From Pseudarthrobacter phenanthrenivorans (GTDB lineage: Bacteria; Actinomycetota; Actinomycetes; Actinomycetales; Micrococcaceae): a stretch of 64,000 bases of DNA. Positions 8,857 through 17,120 of the stretch are shown here, piece after piece. The notes under the pieces are model-generated. The model saw only the letters and a list, made by a program, of their open reading frames with translations. It was not told the DNA's origin and searched no databases. Position numbers and translations under genes: made by a program. The DNA lies in NCBI RefSeq assembly GCF_000813845.1, contig NZ_JWTB01000016.1:1-64000 (forward strand). Reading direction: 5' to 3'. Positions within the stretch are counted from its first letter, which is position 1. Every line of letters starts with the position of its first letter.

Positions 8857-8921
8857 GCCGGCAGGCCATACACCTCACCGGCCGCTGGACCCCCAGCACG
8901 CCGAAAGACAAAGGAGCAAAA

Positions 8922-9200
8922 ATGCCAGAACGCACCGCAACCGTCGCCAGCCGCGTGGGCCTGCACGCCCGCCCGGCCGCCATCTTCGCAGAGGCTGCCG
9001 GAGAGTTCGACCTGGACATCACCATCGCCCGTGAAGGCGAGCCGGCCGACGAGGCCATGGATGCCGCCAGCATCCTGTCCCTCATGAGCCTGGGTGCCTC
9101 CCACGGAGACGTGGTGGTCCTGCGCGCCGAAGGTGACGGCGCGGATGCTGCCCTGGACCGCCTGGTGCAGATCCTGGAAACGGACCACGACGCCGAGTAG
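8922..9200 (+). CDS. ptsH: Phosphocarrier protein HPr
   Basis: 92 aa. The active-site His15 sits in GLHARPA, and the regulatory-serine region reads ASILSLMSLG, with S50 in the position of the classical Ser46. HPr passes phosphate from enzyme I to the EIIA domain of FruA. AAAGGAGC lies just before the ATG. It is the last gene of the fru operon, 65 bp after fruA, and is followed by a strong hairpin. Enzyme I is not encoded in this window. Confidence 0.95.
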   Translation: MPERTATVASRVGLHARPAAIFAEAAGEFDLDITIAREGEPADEAMDAASILSLMSLGASHGDVVVLRAEGDGADAALDRLVQILETDHDAE

Positions 9201-9211
9201 CGGCTTTCGGT

Positions 9212-9270
9212 CCGCGGCCGCCGCCGGATGCCTCCCCACCGGGGGGCATTCCGACGGCGGCCGCGGCGTT
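9212..9270 (+). terminator. Terminator hairpin after ptsH
   Basis: The outer stem CCGCGGCCGCCG (9212-9223) pairs perfectly with 9255-9266, and an inner imperfect stem (GGATGCC with GGCATTCC) extends it. Only a short GTTT follows. It sits between ptsH and the convergent SRPBCC gene, so it may serve both. Confidence 0.7.
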
Positions 9271-9305
9271 TAAGCGCCGGGTTCAGGCACCGCCACTGGT
9301 TGGGC

Positions 9306-9737
9306 TCAGCGGGCTTCGGCGATGCGCTTGACGTCAGCCACCAGCTTGTCCCACATCGCCTTCGAATGGGCTGCCGCCTCTTCGGTGGGGTTGTTGTCCT
9401 GGGCCAGGGTCAGGCGGGTCGAGCCGCCAAGGTCCTCCAGGGTCCATTCGAGGGTGTGGTAGTTCTCCGGCTTGTCCTCCTGGCCGGACAGTGGGCTGAA
9501 GTGGGTGTGGACCAGTTTCCGTCCCGGCTCCACGTGCTGGATCTCGCCTTTGTCCTGGAATGCCTTCCCCTCCCATTCCCCCTGCCAGGTAATGGGGCTC
9601 CCCTCGTTCCAGTCTGTTTCCAGCTCTGTCCCGAACATGAATTCCTTGACGGCAGCCGGATCGGTGATCACGCCCCAGACCCGGTCCGGTGATGCGTCGA
9701 TGGTGGCGGTGGACGTGGCCACATGGTTCTCCGGCAT
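9306..9737 (-). CDS. SRPBCC (AHSA1-like) domain protein
   Basis: 143 aa, single START/SRPBCC helix-grip domain: ATIDASPDRVWGVITDP at the N-terminus, a central SPITWQGEWEGKAFQDKG strand pair, and a long C-terminal helix (AAAHSKAMWDKLVADVKRI). Such proteins bind hydrophobic ligands or act with a partner; no enzyme activity can be assigned. It starts 3 bp after the methyltransferase stop and is almost certainly cotranscribed with it. Confidence 0.85.
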   Translation of the reverse strand: MPENHVATSTATIDASPDRVWGVITDPAAVKEFMFGTELETDWNEGSPITWQGEWEGKAFQDKGEIQHVEPGRKLVHTHFSPLSGQEDKPENYHTLEWTLEDLGGSTRLTLAQDNNPTEEAAAHSKAMWDKLVADVKRIAEAR

Positions 9738-9740
9738 GGC

Positions 9741-10583
9741 TCAGGCCTTCCTCGCAGTGAACAGCAGGTACTCCCATTCCATCTGGAACGGGGAATCGCC
9801 GTGGGCATCACCGAAGGAGTCGGCGAGGTCAGTGAGGGCCTGGTCCAGCGCCTTAACCTTGTCCTGGTCATCCGCGAGCGACTTGTAGACGGAGATGATG
9901 GGCCCGTAATGGGACTTGAAATACCGGACGAAGTCCGCGGGCTGGTGGAAGCTCCTGACGGCCAGGGTCCGCTTGCGGGTCCGGACGTCAGTGACCCTGC
10001 CGCCCAGCAGCCCCCGGACATGGTCTTCATTCCCCCACAGGGGGCCAGGCTGGGCGCCCGGCGGCGGCGGTGGAGCGAACGGCTTCATCGTGGCGAACAT
10101 CTGCCCAATAAAGCCCTCCGGGGTCCAGTTCAGCAGGCCGATGGAGCCCCCCGGCTTGCAGACCCGCAGCAGTTCGTCGGCAGCAGCCTGGTGGTGGGGT
10201 GCGAACATCACCCCGATGCAGGACATGACGGCGTCAAATTCCTCATCGGCAAAGGGCAGGGCCTCGGCATCGCCCTCCTGCCAGTCCAGGCTGACTCCCC
10301 GGTTGGCCGCCTCTTTTCGCCCCGCCTCGAAAAGTTCAGGGGTGAGGTCGCTGGCCACCACCTTTGCGCCCATCATTGCCGCAGGAATGGCGGCGTTGCC
10401 CGTCCCGGCCGCAACGTCCAGGACCCGTTGCCGGGACGTGATGCCGCAGGCCTCCACCAGGACCGCCCCCAGCTCCAGCAGCATCTCGTCAGCCAGTGCC
10501 GGGTAGTCCCCTGACGCCCACATGGCCCGGTGCTTCTGCTTCAGCTCCCGGTCTGCCTCCGCCACGCCTGTCTGTTCGCTCAT
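9741..10583 (-). CDS. Class I SAM-dependent methyltransferase
   Basis: 280 aa. SAM-binding motif I is VLDVAAGTGNAAI (about residues 49-61), followed by VVASDLTPE, DAEALPFADEEFDAVMSCIGV and a C-terminal half resembling UbiE/Methyltransf_11 proteins. The substrate is unknown. It is the first gene of a two-gene unit with the SRPBCC protein, a common pairing in Actinobacteria. Start ATG 10583 gives the typical MSEQTG leader. Confidence 0.87.
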   Translation of the reverse strand: MSEQTGVAEADRELKQKHRAMWASGDYPALADEMLLELGAVLVEACGITSRQRVLDVAAGTGNAAIPAAMMGAKVVASDLTPELFEAGRKEAANRGVSLDWQEGDAEALPFADEEFDAVMSCIGVMFAPHHQAAADELLRVCKPGGSIGLLNWTPEGFIGQMFATMKPFAPPPPPGAQPGPLWGNEDHVRGLLGGRVTDVRTRKRTLAVRSFHQPADFVRYFKSHYGPIISVYKSLADDQDKVKALDQALTDLADSFGDAHGDSPFQMEWEYLLFTARKA

Positions 10584-10713
10584 GTCCGCGCCCCTTTATA
10601 TGTCCGTCCGAGGATGGATGACAGCACGCTGTTGCCACAGCGGAGGCTGCGATGCGACTCATTGTGGGCGCGTTGAAAGCCCCTGTAAAGAGTGGAAGGC
10701 CGCCCGCAGCCGG

Positions 10714-11922
10714 TCAGGCGGGCTTGCGCGCCCTGGTGGTCTTGGCCGCCGGCTTTTCCGCAGTCCTGGTTCCCGTGGACTTGGTGTCCGCGGTCTTCGA
10801 CGCGGCGGACTTTGAGGAAGTCGACTTCGATGCGGTGGACTTCGATGCGGTGGTCCTGGAGGTGCCGGACTTGGCGGCCGACGTGGCGGCGGGCTTTGCA
10901 TCGTCCGTTCCGGTCTTCGCAGCCGTCCTGGAAGCTGAAGTCTTCGCAGCCGTCGTCTTCGCAGCCGTCGTCTTCGCAGCCGTCGTCTTGGAGGCAGTCG
11001 TCCTGGAGTCGGACGTCTTTGAAGCCGCCGCCCTGCTCCCGGCAGCCTTGCGGGCAGGTTTTGCCTCCCCGTCCTCCGCGCCCCCGGCGTCCGCTTCGTC
11101 GTCGTCGGTTCCACCGGCGGCGGCTGCGTCCCCGCCGCCGCGCTTCCGGTCCAGGCTCCGCTTGAGGGCCTCCATCAGGTCGATGACCTCGCCCTTGCCG
11201 CCCTCGCCCGCTTCCACGCCGAAGGTCTCCTCCGTGTCCAGCGATTCGCCCTGTTCAAGCTTGGCGTCGATCAGCTGGCGGAGCTGCACCTGGTACTCGT
11301 CCGTGAAGGAAGCGGGGTCGAAGTCCGCCGCCATGGATTCCACCAGCGCCGCGGACATGTCGCGCTCCTGTGAGGAAATCCTGATGTCGGCGTCGAGGGA
11401 CGGGAAGTTGGCCTCCCGCACCTCATCAGGCCACAGCAGGGACTGAAGCACCAGGACGTCGTCCTTGATCCGCAGGGCCCCCAGCCGGGTCTTCTCCCGG
11501 AGTGCGAACTGGACGATGGCCACCCGGTCCGTATCCTCCAGCGCGCGCCGGAGGAGCACGTACGCCTTGGGCGACTTGGAATCGGGCTCCAGGTAGTAGC
11601 TCTTCTCGAACATCATGGGTTCAAGCTGCTCGGACGGAACGAACTGCACCACTTCGATTTCATGGCTGTTCTCCGCGGGGATGGACTTGAGCTCATCCTT
11701 GGACAGGACCACCGTCCGGCCGTCCTCTTCGAAGGCCTTCTCGATATCGGAGTAGTCCACCACCTCGCCGCACACCTCGCACCGGCGCTGGTAGCGGATC
11801 CGGCCGCCGTCGGCATTGTGAACCTGGTGCAGACTGATGTCATGATCCTCAGTGGCGCTGTAGACCTTCACGGGCACGTTGACCAGCCCGAACGCGATGG
11901 CACCTTTCCAGATGGCTCTCAT
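10714..11922 (-). CDS. ku: Non-homologous end-joining protein Ku with long K/A/T/S-rich tail
   Basis: 402 aa. The Ku core begins MRAIWKGAIAFGLVNVPVKVY and continues through RCEVCGEVVDYSDIEKAFE, a KSYYLEPD strand and the EVIDLMEALKRSL end, about 265 residues in all. It forms the homodimeric ring that binds DNA ends and recruits LigD. About 135 residues of low-complexity tail follow, rich in Lys, Ala, Thr and Ser (AKTTAAKTT-type repeats), similar in kind to the basic tails of other actinobacterial Ku proteins but long. Start ATG 11922 is chosen from the conserved MRAIWKG; the open frame extends upstream into ligD. It is divergent from ligD, with 40 bp between them. Confidence 0.95.
   Translation of the reverse strand: MRAIWKGAIAFGLVNVPVKVYSATEDHDISLHQVHNADGGRIRYQRRCEVCGEVVDYSDIEKAFEEDGRTVVLSKDELKSIPAENSHEIEVVQFVPSEQLEPMMFEKSYYLEPDSKSPKAYVLLRRALEDTDRVAIVQFALREKTRLGALRIKDDVLVLQSLLWPDEVREANFPSLDADIRISSQERDMSAALVESMAADFDPASFTDEYQVQLRQLIDAKLEQGESLDTEETFGVEAGEGGKGEVIDLMEALKRSLDRKRGGGDAAAAGGTDDDEADAGGAEDGEAKPARKAAGSRAAASKTSDSRTTASKTTAAKTTAAKTTAAKTSASRTAAKTGTDDAKPAATSAAKSGTSRTTASKSTASKSTSSKSAASKTADTKSTGTRTAEKPAAKTTRARKPA
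10940..10984 (-). repeat. 15-bp tandem repeats in the Ku tail
   Basis: Three exact copies of a 15-bp unit (GTCTTCGCAGCCGTC on the plus strand; 10940-10954, 10955-10969, 10970-10984) encode AAKTT-type pentapeptides in the basic tail of Ku. Degenerate copies flank them. The copy number could vary between strains by slippage. Confidence 0.9.
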
Positions 11923-11962
11923 TCCTACAGTCAACATCAGTGCGGGCCGGAGGTGAAGACCC

Positions 11963-14479
11963 GTGGCAGCGAGTAGGGAACGTGTCCGGGTTGCGGGACG
12001 GGAACTGACGCTGACAAACCTGGACAAAATCATCTATCCGGAGACCGGCACCACCAAGGCGGACGTGCTGGCCTACTACGCCGCGGTGGCCCATGTGCTG
12101 ATCCCGGCGGCGGCCAACCGTCCGGCCACGCGGAAGCGGTGGGTCAACGGTGTGGGGACTGCGGACAAGCCCGGCGAGGTGTTCTTCCAGAAGGATCTGG
12201 AGGACTCGGCCCCCGGCTGGCTGCCCCGGGCAGCCATCACGCACAAGGACCGCACCATCCACTACCCCCTGGTCAATGACGCCGCCACGCTGACCTGGTT
12301 CGGCCAGATCAACTCACTGGAAATCCATGTACCCCAGTGGCGCGTGGACGCCCACGGCAACCCGTTGAACCCCGACCGGCTGGTGCTGGACCTGGACCCG
12401 GGTGAGGGCGCCGGGCTGCCCGAGTGCCGCGAAGTGGCCCTGCTGGCACGCGACATCCTGCAGGACGTGGGCCTCGACCCGGTCCCGGTTACCAGCGGGA
12501 GCAAGGGAATCCACCTCTACGCAGCCCTGGACGGGACCCAGACCTCCGAACAGATCTCCGCTTTCGCCCGGGAACTGGCCCGCGCACTGGAAGCCGACCA
12601 CCCGGACCTTGCCGTCAGCGACATGAAGAAGGCGCTCCGCAGGAACAAGGTGCTGGTGGACTGGAGCCAGAACAATGGGGCAAAAACCACGGTGGTGCCG
12701 TATTCGCTCCGCGGCCGGCCCACACCCACGGTTGCCGCGCCGCGGACCTGGCGGGAAATTGAATCACCCACAGTGAAGCACCTGGATTTCCAGGAGGTAC
12801 TGCGGCGGGTGCGGGACGGCAAGGACCCGTTCGCCGTCGTCGTCAATGCTGCCTCCGGTGCCGCCGGCAACACCGCGGCCCGGGACGAAACAACCGACGG
12901 CGATCCCCGCCTGGGCAAGTACCGCTCCATGCGCGACCCCAAGGAGACACCCGAACCGTTTGCGGGCATACCCGCCGGCGGCAACAGCTTTGTCATCCAG
13001 GAGCACCACGCCAGCCGGCTGCACTGGGACCTCCGGCTGGAACACGAAGGGGTCCTGGTGTCCTGGGCCCTGCCCAAAGGGGTGCCGGAGTCGGGCGGGA
13101 AGAACCACCTGGCAGTCCAGACCGAGGACCACCCCATGGACTACCTCACGTTCCACGGCACCATACCCAAGGGCCAGTACGGGGCCGGCGAGATGACCAT
13201 CTGGGATACCGGCACCTATGAGCTGCACAAATGGATCAATGGCAGGGAAGTCATCGTCACGCTGGCCGGGTCCGAGGGCGGCGGCCTGGGCGGCACCAGG
13301 AAGGTCGCGCTGATCCACACCGGGCGAGGCAGCGGCAAGGACGCCGAAAACCAGTGGCTGATCCACCTGATGGACCAGGAGCAGCACGGCGGACGACGGC
13401 GGCACGCGGCGCCGTCGTCCGCGTCGTCGAAGGCAGCGTCACAGGTCGACGGCGAAGGGGACACCGGGCCGGTCGCCAAACAAGCCGGGAGTGCCGGGCC
13501 CGCGCCCGGCACCTCCGCGGACCCGCTGGAGTACCGGCCCATGATGGCCACCTCCGGCACCCCGGCGGACCTGCAGGGCAGCAGATGGCAGTACGAGCTC
13601 AAATGGGACGGCGTCCGTGCCCTCGTGCTGGCGGACCGGGAGGGCGTGCGGATTTTCAGCCGCAACGGCAACGACGTGACCAGGACCTACCCTGAGTTCA
13701 CCGACCGGGCCTGCTGGCCCCCGCAGCCCTTCGTGGCGGACGGTGAGATTATCGCCGTCGGACCCGGCGGGAAGCCCGACTTCGGCCTCCTGCAGGGCCG
13801 GATGAAACTGACCCGCGCCGCCGACGTCGCCAAAGCCCGCACCGCCATCCCGCTGCAGCTGATGCTCTTCGACCTCCTGTTCGACGACGGAGCGGACCTC
13901 CGGCGCCTGCCGCTCAGCCAGCGGCGCCACCGGCTCGAACAGTTCTTCAGCCCCTCCGACTGCCCCGTGGACCTGTCCATGGTGCTGGACGAGCCCGCGG
14001 ACCTCCTCCTGGCAAGCGCACAGGAACTGGGCCTTGAGGGGGTGATGGCGAAAAGGACGGACAGCCGCTACGCCAGCGGCCAGCGGACGCGCACGTGGAT
14101 CAAGCTCAAGACCGAGAAGACCCAGGAAGTGGTGGTGGGCGGCTGGCGTCCCGGCAAGGGCGGCCGCCAGGAGACCGTGGGTTCGCTGCTGGTGGGGATT
14201 CCCGACGGCGGCAAGCTGCAGTACGTGGGCCGGGTGGGTTCCGGCTTCAGCACCCGTGAGCTCGCGGAACTGCGGCAGACGGTGGAGCGGCTCGGCCGGA
14301 AGACCTCGCCCTTCCATGAGGTTCCGCGGCCGGACGCCGCCGACGCCCACTGGGTGGCGCCGGAGCTTGTCGGCGAGGTGACCTACAGCGAATGGACCGG
14401 GCCGGGACGGCTGCGGCATCCGAGGTGGCGGGGCTGGCGGGTGGATAAGGACCCGTCGGACGTGGTCCGCGAGGGCTGA
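11963..14479 (+). CDS. ligD: Multifunctional ATP-dependent DNA ligase LigD
   Basis: 838 aa with the mycobacterial order Pol-PE-Lig. The primase-polymerase domain spans about residues 1-290 (NLDKIIYPETGTTKAD; metal-binding LVLDLDPGEG). The 3'-phosphoesterase is at about 335-475 (HHASRLHWDLRLE; PKGQYGAGEM). The ligase is at about 520-838 with the adenylated lysine in ELKWDG (K547) and downstream LEGVMAKRTDSRY and TWIKLK motifs, ending in an OB domain. It repairs double-strand breaks with Ku. Start GTG 11963 has GGAGGT eight bases upstream. The PE-Lig linker (about 475-515) is Ala/Ser/Gly-rich. Ku is divergently encoded 40 bp away. Confidence 0.95.
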   Translation: MAASRERVRVAGRELTLTNLDKIIYPETGTTKADVLAYYAAVAHVLIPAAANRPATRKRWVNGVGTADKPGEVFFQKDLEDSAPGWLPRAAITHKDRTIHYPLVNDAATLTWFGQINSLEIHVPQWRVDAHGNPLNPDRLVLDLDPGEGAGLPECREVALLARDILQDVGLDPVPVTSGSKGIHLYAALDGTQTSEQISAFARELARALEADHPDLAVSDMKKALRRNKVLVDWSQNNGAKTTVVPYSLRGRPTPTVAAPRTWREIESPTVKHLDFQEVLRRVRDGKDPFAVVVNAASGAAGNTAARDETTDGDPRLGKYRSMRDPKETPEPFAGIPAGGNSFVIQEHHASRLHWDLRLEHEGVLVSWALPKGVPESGGKNHLAVQTEDHPMDYLTFHGTIPKGQYGAGEMTIWDTGTYELHKWINGREVIVTLAGSEGGGLGGTRKVALIHTGRGSGKDAENQWLIHLMDQEQHGGRRRHAAPSSASSKAASQVDGEGDTGPVAKQAGSAGPAPGTSADPLEYRPMMATSGTPADLQGSRWQYELKWDGVRALVLADREGVRIFSRNGNDVTRTYPEFTDRACWPPQPFVADGEIIAVGPGGKPDFGLLQGRMKLTRAADVAKARTAIPLQLMLFDLLFDDGADLRRLPLSQRRHRLEQFFSPSDCPVDLSMVLDEPADLLLASAQELGLEGVMAKRTDSRYASGQRTRTWIKLKTEKTQEVVVGGWRPGKGGRQETVGSLLVGIPDGGKLQYVGRVGSGFSTRELAELRQTVERLGRKTSPFHEVPRPDAADAHWVAPELVGEVTYSEWTGPGRLRHPRWRGWRVDKDPSDVVREG

Positions 14480-14635
14480 CCGCCCTTTTCGACACCCACA
14501 CCAGCCGATGACGCGCGGAATACCTCGCGCGGCCCGAATGTTGCGGGCGCCAGGTCATCTGCGCGTCGGCAGCGAAGGTGGGCGTCGAGAGCGAAGGTGC
14601 GGGCCGCCGTCGAGCCGCCCGCACCTCCGTGGTGG

Positions 14636-14893
14636 CTACGAGGAGTGCGGCATCTGGGGCCGGCCGGTGCGGTGGACCGCCGTCACAGCAGCCTCATGCC
14701 CCATCCTGCCGTGGCCTGCCGCGCTGTCCCTGGGGTGCCGGCGCTTGCCGGTGCCGTCCGGCCACCCGCTTTGCTGCGCCAGTGGCATGGCTCCGGTGGC
14801 TGCCGGGCCCGGCGCTACCGGCGCGTCCATGGCGGCCGCAAGGTGGTCGGCCACCTCGGGCCTGAGGTGGAACTGGTTGGACTGTTCACCCAT
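14636..14893 (-). CDS. Small hypothetical protein
   Basis: 85 aa, MGEQSNQFHLRPEVADHLAAAMDAP and onward; unrecognised. I read it as real mainly because the ATG at 14893 is preceded by a purine-rich GAAGGGAAGA, and because the first 30 residues look like a normal amphipathic protein. The C-terminal half is rich in Gly, His and Arg and could be a chance reading of GC-rich DNA. No domain or transmembrane segment is visible. It is convergent with ligD and divergent from the MFS gene. Confidence 0.5.
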   Translation of the reverse strand: MGEQSNQFHLRPEVADHLAAAMDAPVAPGPAATGAMPLAQQSGWPDGTGKRRHPRDSAAGHGRMGHEAAVTAVHRTGRPQMPHSS

Positions 14894-15329
14894 TGATTCT
14901 TCCCTTCTTCCCTTCGGTTCTTCCCTGAAACGAAATGCCAACGAAAGCGCCCGGGCGAGCGCGGACTACTGCCCGGAAAGAAGTGTGTCCATCGCTCTAC
15001 CATAGGCAGGTCCGTGCCCGCTGGGAACCCCCCCTCCATCGCCCGTGGCCGCGGTCACTTTTACGGCCGGTTTCCCCGGGAAAGGGGGCTTGAAACGGGG
15101 CACTTTGGAAAATTTTTGGTAACGGCGCCGTTCATCAGCCTGCTTCCCAGTGATAGCGCGGGAAAAGGCGGGGCAAAAAATTTTCGGACCAGCCCCATAT
15201 CGGCCCCAAAAGGCGGCATGCTACGCCTGAAACCGCCCGGGCGCCAGCGAAATCCCGTAAAATTGAAGGCCTGCCCAGAGCGGGGCAGCTACAAGTCGCA
15301 AGCAAATGACCTCCACAGGAGTTGCCCAA
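14894..15329. other. 436-bp intergenic region upstream of the MFS transporter
   Basis: It separates the small minus-strand gene from the MFS gene and must hold both promoters. It includes short AT-rich runs (AAAATTTTT near 15108-15120 and CAAAAAATTTTC near 15174-15185) that stand out from the GC-rich surroundings. A TAAAAT at 15256-15261 could be the -10 for the transporter, but I find no convincing -35. No conserved RNA or riboswitch fold was recognised. Confidence 0.35.
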
Positions 15330-16916
15330 ATGCCCACAGACCGAAGCATGACCGACTCTTCAGCAGGCGCCAGGAACGCCCGCGGAACCGACCCTGCAGC
15401 CCCGGCTGCCAAGAAGCCACGGCTGCTGCCACGCCGCCGGCTCAAGGAATCCGATGTCAACGTGGTTGACCAGCCCATGCTCAAGAAAGCACTGGGCGGA
15501 ACCATCGTGGGCAACACCATGGAATGGTACGACGTAGGCGTCTTCGGCTACCTCATCACCACCATGGGCCCGGTGTTCCTCCCCGAATCAGATCCCACCA
15601 CGCAGACGCTGTTCCTGCTGGGAACGTTCGCCGCCACCTTCATCGCCCGTCCCCTGGGCGGCGTGATCTTCGGCTGGCTGGGCGACAAGATGGGACGCCA
15701 GAAGATCCTGGCGGCCACGCTGATGATCATGGCCGCCAGCACCTTCGCCGTCGGCCTCCTGCCCGGCTACGCCCAAATCGGGCTCTGGGCTGCAGCGCTC
15801 CTGGTGCTCCTCAAGGTCATCCAGGGCTTCTCCACCGGCGGTGAGTACGCCGGTGCCACCACCTTCGTCAGCGAGTACGCCGCTGACAAGCGCCGCGGCT
15901 TCTTCGCCAGCTTCCTGGACCTGGGCAGCTACCTGGGCTTCGCCATCGGTGCCGCCCTGGTGTCCGTCCTGCAGCTGACCCTTGGCCAGGACACCATGGA
16001 GGACTGGGGATGGCGTATCCCGTTCCTCGTTGCCGGCCCGCTGGGCCTGATCGCCGTGTACTTCCGGAGCAAGATTGAGGAATCGCCGCAGTTCCAGGCC
16101 ACCCTTGACGCGCAGGAAGAGAACGCCAAGAACGCCTCCGCGGGAGACGTTGCCACGGCCAAGGGACCCCTTGGAATCGTCAAGGCCTACTGGCGTCCGA
16201 TCATCGTGGCCATGGTTGTAGTGGCTGCTGCCAACACGGCCGGTTACGCCCTGACGTCGTACATGCCCACCTACCTCACCGAGTCCAAGGGCTATGACGA
16301 GGTGCATGGCACGCTGCTGACCATTCCGGTCCTCGTGGTGATGTCGTTGTGCATTCCCCTTACCGGCAAGCTCTCCGACCGCATCGGCCGCCGTCCCGTC
16401 CTGTGGATCGGCGCCATCAGCACCATCGTGCTGGCCATCCCGGCCTTCATGCTGATCGGCATCGGACAGGTCTGGTCCACCCTTGCCGGGCTGGCGCTGG
16501 TTGCCTTCCCCGTCACCTTCTACGTTGCCAACCTGGCCTCGGCGCTGCCGGCCCAGTTCCCCACGTCCAGCCGCTACGGCGCCATGGGCATTGCCTACAA
16601 CTTCGCCGTGGCCATCTTCGGCGGCACCACGCCGTTCATCGTGGCGGCGCTGATCAGTGCCACCGGCAACGACATGATGCCTGCCTATTACCTGATGGCA
16701 ACGTCCCTGGTGGGCGCTGTGGCCATCTACTTCCTGAAGGAATCGGCCAACCGCCCGCTTCCCGGCTCCATGCCCAGCGTAGACAGCCCAGCTGAGGCAA
16801 AGGAACTGGTGGCCACCCAGGACGAGAACCCGCTGATCAACCTGGACGAACTGCCGTTCGAGACCCTTGACGGCACGGATCCCCAGGCCCACCGCGGAGT
16901 TCCGGCGGGGGCATAG
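15330..16916 (+). CDS. MFS transporter, metabolite:H+ symporter (ProP-like)
   Basis: 528 aa. After a basic, Pro/Ala-rich cytoplasmic leader of about 50 residues come twelve hydrophobic segments. The MHS-subfamily signatures are GNTMEWYDVGVFGYL, the loop GWLGDKMGRQKIL, FSTGGEYAGATTFVSEY and KLSDRIGRRPV between TM8 and TM9. Members move proline/betaine/ectoine or organic acids with protons; the substrate is not certain. The C-terminal tail is hydrophilic (about 45 residues). I chose ATG 15330 because CAGGAG lies ten bases upstream; an in-frame ATG at 15306 has no ribosome binding site. It ends before a strong terminator and is a single-gene unit. Confidence 0.9.
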   Translation: MPTDRSMTDSSAGARNARGTDPAAPAAKKPRLLPRRRLKESDVNVVDQPMLKKALGGTIVGNTMEWYDVGVFGYLITTMGPVFLPESDPTTQTLFLLGTFAATFIARPLGGVIFGWLGDKMGRQKILAATLMIMAASTFAVGLLPGYAQIGLWAAALLVLLKVIQGFSTGGEYAGATTFVSEYAADKRRGFFASFLDLGSYLGFAIGAALVSVLQLTLGQDTMEDWGWRIPFLVAGPLGLIAVYFRSKIEESPQFQATLDAQEENAKNASAGDVATAKGPLGIVKAYWRPIIVAMVVVAAANTAGYALTSYMPTYLTESKGYDEVHGTLLTIPVLVVMSLCIPLTGKLSDRIGRRPVLWIGAISTIVLAIPAFMLIGIGQVWSTLAGLALVAFPVTFYVANLASALPAQFPTSSRYGAMGIAYNFAVAIFGGTTPFIVAALISATGNDMMPAYYLMATSLVGAVAIYFLKESANRPLPGSMPSVDSPAEAKELVATQDENPLINLDELPFETLDGTDPQAHRGVPAGA

Positions 16917-16955
16917 CTCCGGCCGACCGGGCACTCTTGTAGCCCACGCTCGCAG

Positions 16956-17003
16956 GCCCGTTCCGTGTGCTTCCTTGGGGGAAGCACACGGAACGGGCTT
17001 TTT
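16956..17003 (+). terminator. Strong rho-independent terminator after the MFS gene
   Basis: A 19-bp perfect stem (GCCCGTTCCGTGTGCTTCC at 16956-16974 with 16980-16998), a 5-base loop and five T residues. It is the clearest intrinsic terminator in the window. Confidence 0.95.
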
Positions 17004-17120
17004 GCGGTGCCGGCGAATGACCCCGTATGACTGCGGCATGTGACTCTGCCGCGGAGCCGGTGATACTTTCCCAGAAGCCGTGGGCCGCGGCAGGAGAACC
17101 ACAACAGGACAGGCTGGTAC

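Noticed and set aside
10940..10984. Short tandem repeats as a possible CRISPR array
   Set aside because: The 15-bp units are directly adjacent without spacers and are in frame inside the Ku tail.
14508..15005. 165-codon plus-strand frame downstream of ligD
   Set aside because: Arg/Cys/Ser-rich, no good ribosome binding site, and antisense to the small minus-strand gene that has one.
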